Source: Candidatus Melainabacteria bacterium (lineage in GTDB: Bacteria > Cyanobacteriota > Vampirovibrionia > Obscuribacterales > Obscuribacteraceae). From it: a stretch of DNA of 64,000 nt. The position numbers and the translations under genes are program-made. The stretch spans positions 1 through 64,000 of the forward strand of contig JACRFZ010000038.1 in the NCBI GenBank assembly GCA_016212515.1, read 5' to 3'. Below are positions 44,415 through 53,582 of this stretch, piece after piece. The notes below the pieces were generated by a model that was given only the letters and a program-made list of their open reading frames with translations, was not told where the DNA came from and searched no databases. Numbering within the stretch: position 1 is the stretch's first letter; every line of letters begins with the position of its first letter.

Positions 44415-45839
44415 GTGTTCAAACGCACATCACAACTTTGTTTTTCCTTGTGTTCATCCTTAGCCTTCCTCGCTCTGGCAACTGCCGGCGCCCAGGCCGA
44501 ACCCGCAACCGAGACTGGTAAATCCTCTCCGATTACTATCAAGAAGCCGCTCATACCGGTGACAAAAGACCACACTCTCAAAAACGGTCTCAGGCTGATT
44601 GTCTCCGAAGACCACTCAGCGCCGGTAGCCTCCCTGGCCATCGTCTACGACGTCGGTGCCCGCGATGAACAAAAGGGCCGATCCGGCTTTGCCCACCTCT
44701 TTGAACACATGATGTTCCAGGGCTCCGAAAACGTAGGCAAAGTCGAGCATTTCAAATATATAGAGAACGTGGGCGGCTCACTAAATGCCTCTACCCATGC
44801 CGACTTCACCAACTATTTCGAGAAAGTGCCCAGCAATCAAATTGAGATGTGTCTCTGGTTGGAATCTGATCGTATGCGCTCCCTCAAGGTCACCCCGGAC
44901 AATTTCAAGAATCAGCTCGATACCGTCAAGGAAGAAAAACGCATGCGGGTGGACAACCAGCCCTATGCACCTTCTTCGGTGAGACTGGAGGAACTGGCCT
45001 TCGACAACTGGGGCAACGGTCACCCGACCATCGGTTACTTCGAAGACCTGGAAGCCTCTTCCGTCAAAGACGTCAAACAATTCTTCGATACTTATTACGC
45101 TCCCAACAACGCCACCATGGCCATAGTCGGCGATGTAAACGCCGATGAGATGGTCAAACTGGTTGAGAAATACTTTGCTTCCATTCCCCGGGTGGATGCA
45201 CCGAAGCGCCCGGATTTATCGGAGCCCAAGCAGACCAAGGCCAAGTATGAACTGATGGAAGACAAACAAGCCCAGGTTCCGGCTTTCTGGATGGCCTGGA
45301 AAGCGCCCGGGCGCCGGGAAAAAGATTTCTACGCCCTCAATCTTCTGCAAAACATTCTCTCAACGGGCGACTCTTCCAGACTATATCAGCGCATGATCAA
45401 AGGCGACAAAGTGGCTCTCTCCGTTTCTTGCTCCTACGAAGAACGCCGCGGACCTTCCCTTTTTGAAACCTTTGTGGTTCTAAAGCCAGGCAACCCGCCG
45501 GAAAAAGTGAGAGAAATTCTGGAGAGTGAGCTGGAAAAAGTCAAGACCGAGAAAGTCAGCGAAGAAGAATTGCAGAAAGCCAAGAACCAGATCTTGCGCG
45601 GTCTATTCTCTTCCGGCAGCTACACATCTTTGCAAAGAAGCCTGGGCCGAGCCGAACTTCTCGCTGAGTACGCCTCCTTCTTCAAAGATCCTACCCTCAT
45701 AGACAAAGACCTGGACACCTATATGAGTGTCACCGCCGACGATATCAAAGATTTGGCGGGCAGAATCTTCATTAAAGAGGGTGCCACCACCATCGATGTA
45801 AAACCGGCAAAGAAAGATGACGGTAAGACCGAGTCCTGA
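44415..45839 (+). CDS. M16 family zinc protease, catalytic member
   Basis: A 474-residue pitrilysin-family protease with a signal peptide (LCFSLCSSLAFLALATAGAQA). The inverted zinc motif HxxEH is intact at H94-E97-H98 (FAHLFEHMMFQG), and a distal Glu follows in TVKEEKRMR. The C-terminal half is the usual second M16 domain with RxxY-type residues (SRLYQRM). GTG is the start. The next gene encodes an M16 protein without HxxEH, the usual pairing of active and inactive subunits, so a heterodimer outside the cytoplasm is expected. Confidence 0.92.
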   Translation: MFKRTSQLCFSLCSSLAFLALATAGAQAEPATETGKSSPITIKKPLIPVTKDHTLKNGLRLIVSEDHSAPVASLAIVYDVGARDEQKGRSGFAHLFEHMMFQGSENVGKVEHFKYIENVGGSLNASTHADFTNYFEKVPSNQIEMCLWLESDRMRSLKVTPDNFKNQLDTVKEEKRMRVDNQPYAPSSVRLEELAFDNWGNGHPTIGYFEDLEASSVKDVKQFFDTYYAPNNATMAIVGDVNADEMVKLVEKYFASIPRVDAPKRPDLSEPKQTKAKYELMEDKQAQVPAFWMAWKAPGRREKDFYALNLLQNILSTGDSSRLYQRMIKGDKVALSVSCSYEERRGPSLFETFVVLKPGNPPEKVREILESELEKVKTEKVSEEELQKAKNQILRGLFSSGSYTSLQRSLGRAELLAEYASFFKDPTLIDKDLDTYMSVTADDIKDLAGRIFIKEGATTIDVKPAKKDDGKTES

Positions 45840-45880
45840 AGCAGCCATTCGCTTTTACTTATAAATTTTCCGGAGTAAAT

Positions 45881-47407
45881 ATGAAAGCCCTCGTAAAACG
45901 CAACAACTTGCAAGACCTCCTGCCTCTGGCAGCTCTCTCTCTGGTTCTGTCAGCACAACTGCCCGCCCTGGCAGCAGGAAAAGGCGCCAAGCCTGAGGAG
46001 AAAGCGCCTACCATTGCCGAGGAAGCCTGGCGCAAGAATCCACCTCAATTGCCGGCGCCAAGGCCATTCAATATGCCGAAGGTGGAAACCTTCAAACTTT
46101 CCAACGGTCTGGAAGTACAGTTTTTAGAAGACCACCGCTTTCCTTTCACCTCGATAAACCTGGGCTTCCGTTCCGGCTCGGCCCAGGAACCGGCCGACTT
46201 GACCGGCGTAGCCGAGATGACATCGGCAATGCTCACCCAGGGCACCGCCAAGCTGAGCAGCAAGGAGCTGGCTTCCCAGGTAGAATTCATCGGCGGCGCC
46301 CTCAAGGCCAGCACCGACTACGACTACAGCCTGCTGAGCGGCTCCTGCCTCTCGGGCTACAGCGATAAAATGCTCAGTCTCATGAGTGAAGTATTGCTTT
46401 CCCCCAGTTTTCCCGAAGACGAGTTGAAGCTGAAGAAGGTCAACACCATCCAGGCCCTCACCATCAAGCGCTCCGACCCCGACTTTCTCATCGAAGAGCG
46501 CTTTTCAAAAGTAGTCTTCGGTGCTCACCCCTACTCCCTGGTCTCACCCACGGAAGCAGATATAAACAAGCTCACCCGTGCCGACCTGGTCAACTACCAT
46601 GCCTCGCATTACGTACCCAACAGTGCCGTGCTGATTGTGGTGGGCGACTTCGACCCCGCCAAAATGAAGACGGCCCTGGAAGAAAAATTCGGCAAGGTCT
46701 GGCAGCCCAAAGATCTGCCCACCGTGCAAGAAGCTAAGGTGCCCACCCACAAAGGACGCAAAATCTACCTGGTGGACAGGCCCGGTTCGGTGCAAACCTC
46801 AATCAAAGTCGGCAACCTGGGCATCAAGCGCAATGACCCCGACTACTATGCCATGCTCGTCACAAACCAGATCCTGGGCGGCACGGCCCATGCCCGACTC
46901 TTCCTCAATATAAGAGAAGCAAAGGGCTTTACCTACGGCGCCTACAGCAAGCTGGCCGCCCGCAAAGAGCCAGGCGCCTTCTTTGCCGAAGCCGATGTAA
47001 GAACCGAGGTAACCAATCCTTCGCTGCAGGAATTCTTCTATGAATTGGAGCGTATGCGCTCTACCAAAGTCAAAGAAGAGGAAATAAAGGCTGCCAAAAA
47101 CTACCTGGCCGGCTCCTTCCAACTGGGACTGGAAACCCAGGCCGGCATTGCCCAGAGACTTTTGGAAGCAAAACTCTTCGACCTGCCAGCCGACTACCTG
47201 CAAACTTATGCAGACAAAGTAATGGCGGTAAATGTTGAAGATGTGCAAAAATCTGCCCGCAAACTGATAGACGCTCAGAATCTGGTAGTTTGCATAGTGG
47301 GAGACGCCAAGAAAATCAAATCGGAGCTGGCTGTTTTCGCCCCTGTGGCAGTTTATGACAGTGACGGCAAACTATCATCGGAAGAAGCGGAGAAGAGCCT
47401 ACACTAA
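45881..47407 (+). CDS. M16 family protease-like protein, non-catalytic partner
   Basis: A 508-residue M16 homologue with a signal peptide (LAALSLVLSAQLPALAAG). At the position of HxxEH it has TGVAEMTSAM, so zinc cannot bind. The C-terminal domain keeps the substrate-gripping ARLFLNIREAKGFTYGAYS block. It is encoded 41 bases after the catalytic member and ends where the next gene begins. It most likely forms the closed-chamber partner of the upstream protease. Confidence 0.9.
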   Translation: MKALVKRNNLQDLLPLAALSLVLSAQLPALAAGKGAKPEEKAPTIAEEAWRKNPPQLPAPRPFNMPKVETFKLSNGLEVQFLEDHRFPFTSINLGFRSGSAQEPADLTGVAEMTSAMLTQGTAKLSSKELASQVEFIGGALKASTDYDYSLLSGSCLSGYSDKMLSLMSEVLLSPSFPEDELKLKKVNTIQALTIKRSDPDFLIEERFSKVVFGAHPYSLVSPTEADINKLTRADLVNYHASHYVPNSAVLIVVGDFDPAKMKTALEEKFGKVWQPKDLPTVQEAKVPTHKGRKIYLVDRPGSVQTSIKVGNLGIKRNDPDYYAMLVTNQILGGTAHARLFLNIREAKGFTYGAYSKLAARKEPGAFFAEADVRTEVTNPSLQEFFYELERMRSTKVKEEEIKAAKNYLAGSFQLGLETQAGIAQRLLEAKLFDLPADYLQTYADKVMAVNVEDVQKSARKLIDAQNLVVCIVGDAKKIKSELAVFAPVAVYDSDGKLSSEEAEKSLH

Positions 47408-48250
47408 GTGCCGAACCCTCTCTCAGTTTTCTTTCAAGTCAACTGGTTGCTAACTCCTTTGCTAGCCGGCACCGTATTCAGTGCGGCGCTGGCGGCAAAG
47501 CCTACCGGCGAACCATATAAAGCCGCGCCACCTTCGAAGGTAGAAAACCTGGCCGGCTACAAGTTGAGCCAGAAGGATGACCACCTGGGTGAGGTGACGG
47601 TCTACTTAACTGACTCAGCCCTCCGCATTGAAGACAAACGCATCGGAATCGTGCTTCTCAGCAAAGCCCCGGATTGGTCGGTGGTAGCCTTCAATAGCAG
47701 AGCCCGCAAGAAAAAAACAGCAGCGCTTTCCAAATTCGAAGGCTTCAGCAAAATTGGGCTGGCCGTATCAGGTGGACACTACTTCGCCGGCGTGCCCCTG
47801 ACAAAAACAGCAAAGCAATCCAAATTCGATAAATACCCTACGTCATTCTACGTAAGCACAAGAGAATTTGATCTGGAGTCGGCTAGAGCCTTTCGGCTGC
47901 ACCCGGAAGATCCCGGCGCCATAAAATGTGCCACCATGGAAGTAACCACCTTAAATTTGAAGCAGACAGAAAAGCAAGCCGCACTTCTATGCAAAGTATT
48001 CAGTCTGACTCGGGTAAAAGAGATTCCCCTCAAGTACACCTGCACCGACCACGATGGCAGCAAAACTGACGCCATGTCCACCAGCAAAATTGAAAAGGCT
48101 ACATTTGCAGCTTCACTCTTTCAGATTCCGCAAGGCTATAAGGAAGTGACCAGCATGGAGGCAGTGCGCATGGACAGTGAAGGCGAAGGCGCCCTTGAGA
48201 GCATGCTGGAAGGCCTCGATGATAATCTCGGCAAGCACCGCAAGCATTGA
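47408..48250 (+). CDS. Exported protein of unknown function
   Basis: A 280-residue protein with a signal sequence (LLTPLLAGTVFSAALAAK). The GTG start follows the M16 stop directly, so the two are coupled. The body looks beta-rich (GEVTVYLTDSALRIEDKRIG, then WSVVAFN) and ends in IPQGYKEV, a pattern seen in DUF4412-like lipoprotein/outer-membrane-associated proteins. A role with the M16 pair is suggested only by linkage. Confidence 0.65.
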   Translation: MPNPLSVFFQVNWLLTPLLAGTVFSAALAAKPTGEPYKAAPPSKVENLAGYKLSQKDDHLGEVTVYLTDSALRIEDKRIGIVLLSKAPDWSVVAFNSRARKKKTAALSKFEGFSKIGLAVSGGHYFAGVPLTKTAKQSKFDKYPTSFYVSTREFDLESARAFRLHPEDPGAIKCATMEVTTLNLKQTEKQAALLCKVFSLTRVKEIPLKYTCTDHDGSKTDAMSTSKIEKATFAASLFQIPQGYKEVTSMEAVRMDSEGEGALESMLEGLDDNLGKHRKH

Positions 48251-48354
48251 AAAGCAGAAAATCTCCGGGGCGCGAACCCCTTGGGAAGCAAGCATACCAT
48301 CATGTTAATACTGTTATCACCACGGTATCCTTCAGACTTGCAACCAGTTTACTG

Positions 48355-49290
48355 CTATTCCCTCACGCAGTCGAAGCAATCGTTAAATCCTGACTTGCTG
48401 CGATAATATACTTGGATGTAAGGGCGCCCCATGTGGTCCAATCCACGATAGACGCTTTTGCGAATCACCCAGCCTTCGGGCAAACCAGTAATGCCCGCCG
48501 ACCAGACAATATTTCCGCCGCTAACTGAAAATGGCGCCATGCCACCACCGGCGATTCCGCGATAACTGTTACCACGAATCTCCAAATTACCCAGCCCCAT
48601 CAACTGGCCGCCAGGAGAGATTTTCTGAGCTACATATTTTCCACTGGGCGGAGCGCCTTTACCTTCCGGTAGACCCTCGCCTTCATCTCCGGCCGCCTTT
48701 GTAGATATCTTTGTCGCAGGTGGAGTGTGAGGTATTGCTTGCACCGGTGCTGACTTATGCGCTCCAGTCTGAGGTCCGGCGTTGACATCAGTTTTGGGTG
48801 GGGACAAATTGTCAGCGGCCTTTATAAATCCTTCCGTGATCACTGTCGGCTCATACCGCCCTATCTCATCGTCAAACTGAACCCGAAATCTGCCATAGGG
48901 CAACAGTTCAGTTATTGTTCCAGGCTTGAAATTTCCTATGCGAGTCGCATCGGCCATGACGCGCTGCCCAACCTTAAACTGTCCACTTAGCGCTGCCCCG
49001 CCCGTGTATGAAGTTTTGGGCGCGGCATCCTTGTTAGCCTGGCTACCGCCGGCGCCGGCTCTGATAAAACGCTCCAGGCATACCGTCGGCTCATAACGAC
49101 CCACTTCTTCGTCCAACTGCACTCTATAGCGCTCGAACGGCAATACCTCAGTAATGACCCCGGATTTCCAAATGCCAATGTGCATCACGTCTGCATCGAC
49201 TCGGTCTCCAACTTTGAAATGTTCGGCAAAGGCTGGTGAAGCAACTTGTAATAAAGTCGATGAAACGGCAAATATGATGATGTTGCGCAT
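48355..49290 (-). CDS. Secreted protein with two tandem Tudor/KOW-like repeats
   Basis: A 311-residue protein with a signal peptide (FAVSSTLLQVASPAFA). Two near-identical 55-residue units (about 23-75 and 103-155) share FKVGxRVxADxxxIGxxKxGxITExLPxxRxRVQxDxExGRYEPTV. Each looks like a small beta-barrel of the Tudor/SH3 kind. A Pro/Gly-rich linker and a C-terminal domain ending with paired Cys (CFDC) follow. Function is unknown; ligand binding at the cell surface is a guess. Confidence 0.7.
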   Translation of the reverse strand: MRNIIIFAVSSTLLQVASPAFAEHFKVGDRVDADVMHIGIWKSGVITEVLPFERYRVQLDEEVGRYEPTVCLERFIRAGAGGSQANKDAAPKTSYTGGAALSGQFKVGQRVMADATRIGNFKPGTITELLPYGRFRVQFDDEIGRYEPTVITEGFIKAADNLSPPKTDVNAGPQTGAHKSAPVQAIPHTPPATKISTKAAGDEGEGLPEGKGAPPSGKYVAQKISPGGQLMGLGNLEIRGNSYRGIAGGGMAPFSVSGGNIVWSAGITGLPEGWVIRKSVYRGLDHMGRPYIQVYYRSKSGFNDCFDCVRE

Positions 49291-49392
49291 AGACTCTCCG
49301 GTTAGTTGGGTTCAAACACTAAATATAACATGCAGAAAAGTTCTGCCTCTGCCAGGAAAGAGGCCGTGAGCCGTCTCTAGCGAATAGCTTCC

Positions 49393-49701
49393 TCAGTTCT
49401 CACTAAAAAAGGAAAGAGTTCTCTCACTATCATCCAGGAAGTTGTTGACTATTTTCGTGAACGGACTCCAATTTCCTGGTCCATCATTGATCCAGGAGAG
49501 CTAAAAATTGGGACACCTCTTCACAAGTACGGAAACACTTCTCGACACACCAAAAGTTGGCTCGCTTCGAAGCCGCAATGAAGCAGTAGCTCTAAGGTCA
49601 TAGCTATCTTTGAGCCGGCAATAATTCTCAGGCCGCTGCAAAATCGCCTTAGCCTGGGAACAAATCTTTTCCCATAGCAGTTTCTCAAAACTCTCTATCA
49701 T
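49393..49701 (-). pseudogene. Small gene interrupted by an in-frame TAG
   Basis: On the minus strand an ATG with AGGGG upstream opens a 66-codon frame (ESFEKLLWEKICSQAKAILQ) that meets TAG at 49501-49503. The same frame continues with 35 coherent codons, including SWINDGPGNWSPFTKIVNNF, to TGA at 49393-49395. The two parts look like one 103-residue protein with a nonsense mutation. The alternative is a real 66-residue protein and a chance frame. No family is recognised. The rest of 49291-49857 shows nothing firm. Confidence 0.4.
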
Positions 49702-49866
49702 AGTAAGCCCCTAACTCACCCTACCAAATAGGAACACTGTTTTGGTACACCACTCAATTTATCACCTCCACCCAAATAGAATCTGCCACCCCGTCTTAGA
49801 TAGACAAGGTCTATTTTGTAGTTGTAGCTCTGATATGATTCTAATTGCCTAACCAAAGTGATTTCC

Positions 49867-50529
49867 ATGAGCTTCGACATTCTCATACATACCAGACCAC
49901 TTAGAACAGATTCTTACTCTCCTGATGCAGTATGGTCTTCTGATTATTCCAACTTGGAAAACAATCAGGTAGGTATTTACGCCTTCCTCCAGGAAATTTT
50001 TGCACTCTTTCCAGAAGAAGACAGTGAATGTGTTTGGGCGAGTAATCCTTACTTTGATCGTTACAAAGTCGAGTTATCACTTTCTGGCTCATCAATTTCT
50101 GTGGCGTTGCCATCTGTCCTCGCGATTGCCGAAAAGAACAACCTCCTAGTCTATCTTCCAGCAGATGATGAAACACGCTGGCCGCTCTCATCCGGTCATC
50201 ACGAGAAGGCAAGTGCAGATGAAGTAGACCAATTTTTCAAGGACAATGATGATTTACAAGAGTTTGAAAAACATTTTCTATCACTTCCTAGGGAAAGAAC
50301 TGAGAGATTCAAGGCTGTTGAAGAGCTAGCCAGCACTGGAGTTGGTCCTGCAATAGCATGCTTCATCAGATTGAAATGCAGTGCCTATAGAAACACCCCT
50401 CTTGCGAAGCAAGAGTTTCTCAAACTAATTGATGAGTTGGAATCGAAAGCCAAGCAAATTGAAGGAAAGCGTTATTCGCTTTCCGCTATCAGAGAAATTG
50501 AAGCTTTAAAAGCAATGAAAATAGACTAG
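49867..50529 (+). CDS. Hypothetical cytoplasmic protein
   Basis: About 220 residues from ATG at 49867 (GTG at 49858 would add three). It has no signal, no membrane segment and no motif I recognise. The sequence is acidic and helical in its second half (FLKLIDELESKAKQIEGK). Codon usage looks more AT-rich than the flanking TPR and protease genes, so it may be acquired. It is divergent from the interrupted gene next to it. Confidence 0.55.
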   Translation: MSFDILIHTRPLRTDSYSPDAVWSSDYSNLENNQVGIYAFLQEIFALFPEEDSECVWASNPYFDRYKVELSLSGSSISVALPSVLAIAEKNNLLVYLPADDETRWPLSSGHHEKASADEVDQFFKDNDDLQEFEKHFLSLPRERTERFKAVEELASTGVGPAIACFIRLKCSAYRNTPLAKQEFLKLIDELESKAKQIEGKRYSLSAIREIEALKAMKID

Positions 50530-50552
50530 TTCGCCGCCAAAATATTCTCAGC

Positions 50553-51410
50553 CTAAAGTCCCTTGTCGAATTCGGACAACTTCTCTCTATCGACACGCTC
50601 GCCCAGTTTGTCGTTCAGTTTGGCACAGACCATCATATGATCCACCAGGGTCGGCCGGTCCAGAGGCATGATACGCAAAACCCTTTCAAGACAGGTCTTA
50701 GCTTCCGACCAGCGCGCCAGCTTCATATAGCCTTTGGCCTGGTGACTCAAGCAGCGTGCAAAAATAACAGAGTCTTTCACGGCAGGTTTACCGGCAGTTA
50801 CAGGTACGGCAGAGGCAGCCTTCTCCATGAGCTTGCCGCTCTCCACCAGAGACTGCCATTTTCCCTGCTTCTCTTGCGCATCCATTAGATTCAACCAGTT
50901 CATGAAACTGCTCGGACTTTCCCGACAAAGAGGCTGAAAGATAGCCTCACTCTTAGCCGGTTCGCCTCTCCTGAGGTAGTTCTCGCCCAACAAAAAGCGC
51001 AGACTTCGATTGGCGGGAAAATCTTTCAAACCGGTCTCAAGCACCTGGATGGACTTATCATAGGCATCCAATTGCCTGAATACGTTCGCCAGCCAGTAGG
51101 TTGTTTCAGCATCCCAGGGCTTTGCCTTAAATGCCTTTGCCGCATAGAGACTGGCTTCTTCGTCTTTTTCCTGGTAAATGCAAATCTGAGCAGCCTGAGC
51201 CAGTAACCATGGTTCACGGGGGTAGAGCTTGAGAGACTTGGTTACGGCAGCATAGGCATCATCAAACTTCTTATGTCTCAAACTCTCTTCTACCTGCTTT
51301 CGACAGCCAGCCAGACTTTCAGCCGCTAGAGAGACAGACGAAAAGCACAGCATGGTCAAGCAAAAAAGTCCGATAGAATAATGCTTTCCTGTCATTCTCC
51401 ATCTTATCAA
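50553..51410 (-). CDS. Exported TPR protein
   Basis: A 285-residue protein with a signal sequence (IGLFCLTMLCFSSVSLAAES), then about six TPR-like units (for example YDKSIQVLETGLKDFPANRS). The ATG overlaps the stop of the upstream TPR gene by four bases, so they are co-translated. Probably a periplasmic or surface scaffold; partner unknown. Confidence 0.8.
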   Translation of the reverse strand: MIRWRMTGKHYSIGLFCLTMLCFSSVSLAAESLAGCRKQVEESLRHKKFDDAYAAVTKSLKLYPREPWLLAQAAQICIYQEKDEEASLYAAKAFKAKPWDAETTYWLANVFRQLDAYDKSIQVLETGLKDFPANRSLRFLLGENYLRRGEPAKSEAIFQPLCRESPSSFMNWLNLMDAQEKQGKWQSLVESGKLMEKAASAVPVTAGKPAVKDSVIFARCLSHQAKGYMKLARWSEAKTCLERVLRIMPLDRPTLVDHMMVCAKLNDKLGERVDREKLSEFDKGL

Positions 51411-52369
51411 CGCAGACCGCCTTGATTAATCAAATTGAGCATCTCATTGGTTTTCGCCACTTCCTCAGCCAGGGGATCAAGCTTGACCATGCGCTCCAGA
51501 TGCTTTTCCATTTTCTCAATTTGCCAGGCGGCAAGTTCCACGGTGGCAAGCATGGACCAACCGGGCAGAAAGTCTGGGTTTTGCCTGAGCACGCGGGCAA
51601 GTAAATCTCTGGCTCTTTCTTCATTGCCCGAGACCAGTTCCATAAAAGCCAGTCGCGGATAGATCCAGTCAAAGCCCGGCTCGTCGCGCAAAAGCTCCAA
51701 CAATAATTCCTTGCCCTGACTCTCTTTCTTTGTATAGATAAATTTGAGAGCATCCACAAATTTGCTCATACTCTCCGGTCTCACCACGGTGCGGCAGACC
51801 CTGGTGGCGAGCAAAACCCGGGCGCGATCGCCGCTGCCGGCTGCCACGGCCTTATTGAGGGCTGCTCGCATGGGCTCAACATAGCCGATTTTTTCAAAGC
51901 GCAGGGCCATGGTCAAATACTGTTCGCCTGTACCACCCTCCGGCACATAGTGTACGGGCAGTCCCACATGGGGCAAAACTACGTCTTCCAGCACTTTGTG
52001 CACGGCGTCGTTAGCGAGCTGAGTGACAAAACCAAAGGCGCTGGCGGCTTTATCTTTAGCCTTTTTCGTCAATTCGTTTTTATCAAGCAATTTGCCGCCT
52101 TCGCTGGCGGCGAATTTCACCACGTCGGCGGCGGTGTCTTGCACCCCGGTGATGGTGTCGGTTACAAAAACACTGGCCTGCACAGCCGTCATAAGAGCCA
52201 GCATTTTGCGACGATCAGACTCGTTCATGGCGTCTTCCGGCGACATTTGCAAGATTATCTTGGACACCTGGGACATCTGCGCCAACCAGGTGAGAGACTG
52301 ATAGCGAATCAGCAGGCGCTGGTACTCCACCACCGACTTTTCGCCGGGCACTACCTTCGGTGGCAACAT
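51407..52369 (-). CDS. TPR-containing protein with long helical N-terminus
   Basis: A 320-residue protein. The N-terminal ~140 residues are helical, with no repeats. The C-terminal half has TPR units (YVEPMRAALNKAVAAGSG, then FLPGWSMLATVELAAWQIE). No signal peptide is clear. It is the first gene of a two-gene TPR operon with ATGA overlap, and lies 31 bases downstream of a membrane-protein gene on the same strand. Confidence 0.75.
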   Translation of the reverse strand: MLPPKVVPGEKSVVEYQRLLIRYQSLTWLAQMSQVSKIILQMSPEDAMNESDRRKMLALMTAVQASVFVTDTITGVQDTAADVVKFAASEGGKLLDKNELTKKAKDKAASAFGFVTQLANDAVHKVLEDVVLPHVGLPVHYVPEGGTGEQYLTMALRFEKIGYVEPMRAALNKAVAAGSGDRARVLLATRVCRTVVRPESMSKFVDALKFIYTKKESQGKELLLELLRDEPGFDWIYPRLAFMELVSGNEERARDLLARVLRQNPDFLPGWSMLATVELAAWQIEKMEKHLERMVKLDPLAEEVAKTNEMLNLINQGGLR

Positions 52370-52400
52370 TGCCGCTTAGAACCTCGCTGGGCGAACTAAC

Positions 52401-53075
52401 TTAATGCCAGGTATATTCTGTTATTGTACCGTCAGAGTAAGTAATGCTGCCACCATTGGGGTGGTCGGCTGACCAATAGGAATAGGGGGAATAGCGCCTG
52501 GCCACCTTGACCCGAGATTGGTTCCGGCGGGCATTGCGGCGTTCCTTAAGACTGTTGCGGCTGCGACTGCGGCTGGCGGTGCGAACTTTCTCGGTTGGTG
52601 CCGGCGTCTCCGGCGGAGTCGAAACCACGGGCTCCGAATTGCTGGGACTGCTGTTCAAGCCATTGAGCACCGGAAAAATTTTCGCTAAGGAGCTTTTCAC
52701 GGTCTGTGGATTTATCTGCCTGACCTTATCGAAACCCCAGAGCACGGAAAATCCAACCACGGCAAGCACGACAAAACCGGCAAAACCCTTGCCCGAAAGC
52801 ACCAGGAAATCACGCACCATAGCCTGGCGGGCAATGCGCCAACCTTCATCAGCGCCGGAGGCAGGGGCAGCAGCAGAGGCATCGGCTTGGGGAGGATGGA
52901 AATCCATAGCTTCCGGCTCTTCCGGCAGGGGCTTTTCCACAACATCCAACCTGGTCATTTCCAGCGTTGATGTAAGAGACTTCAGCTCCAGAGCCAGTTC
53001 AGCCTCAAGCTCGCTATCGTCCAGCTCCAGCGTGGAAGCTATGTCTTCCGCTTTGCTATCGAGGGTAATTGTCAT
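52401..53075 (-). CDS. Single-pass membrane protein, acidic N-terminus and basic C-terminus
   Basis: A 224-residue protein. A Glu/Leu-rich N-terminus (about 1-65) is followed by one helix near residues 95-115 (GFAGFVVLAVVGFSVLWGF). A strongly basic segment (SRSRSRNSLKERRNARRNQS) and an aromatic tail complete it. No family is recognised. It may be transcribed with the two TPR genes downstream. Confidence 0.58.
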   Translation of the reverse strand: MTITLDSKAEDIASTLELDDSELEAELALELKSLTSTLEMTRLDVVEKPLPEEPEAMDFHPPQADASAAAPASGADEGWRIARQAMVRDFLVLSGKGFAGFVVLAVVGFSVLWGFDKVRQINPQTVKSSLAKIFPVLNGLNSSPSNSEPVVSTPPETPAPTEKVRTASRSRSRNSLKERRNARRNQSRVKVARRYSPYSYWSADHPNGGSITYSDGTITEYTWH

Positions 53076-53582
53076 TGCAACCTTATATATGGACTCGAAA
53101 GAAGAAAATTAGTTCGGCTGCTAAGGTGTCATAGATGTCTTCCGATGTCAACATTTAGCCAGGCTAATACTGGCTGCAGCACCTTTCACCCCGGTCAGAG
53201 AGGTGCACCTTTTCACTTTCAGACAGGAAGCTTGTCAGGGATAAATCGTAACTCATCAAGTTTTACGAAGAAATCCACCCTCTTGTAAACCGATTTACAG
53301 CGGAGCTGCCGATAAACACGGAGCAATAGCGCCGGTTTCCGGTTACTGTCCTTATCTCCTGACAAGGTTCAGGGTTTTTCCTATTATCGACGGCTGAGGC
53401 GGTGGAAGAATGGGAAAAGTTGCTGTTCGGTCTTGGCCAGGAGCCTAGGTCGGCGGCACTAGAAATGGCGTTGCGCAAAAGAATATTTAGTACTGCACCG
53501 TTAATGGTGCAGTGCTCGGCAGTGCTCGGCAGTGCGCGGCAACGCCCAGCTTCGTCAATATCTACATAACCAGGAGGCAGTA
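53076..53582. other. Intergenic region with palindrome and 10-bp tandem repeat before the CpaB-like gene
   Basis: About 500 bases without a supportable gene. CTGCACC-gttaat-GGTGCAG (53493-53512) is a perfect inverted repeat. Three near-identical units AGTGCTCGGC follow at 53511-53540. AGGAGG at 53572-53577, five bases before ATG 53583, fixes the start of the next gene. The palindrome could be an operator; no promoter is clear. Confidence 0.5.
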
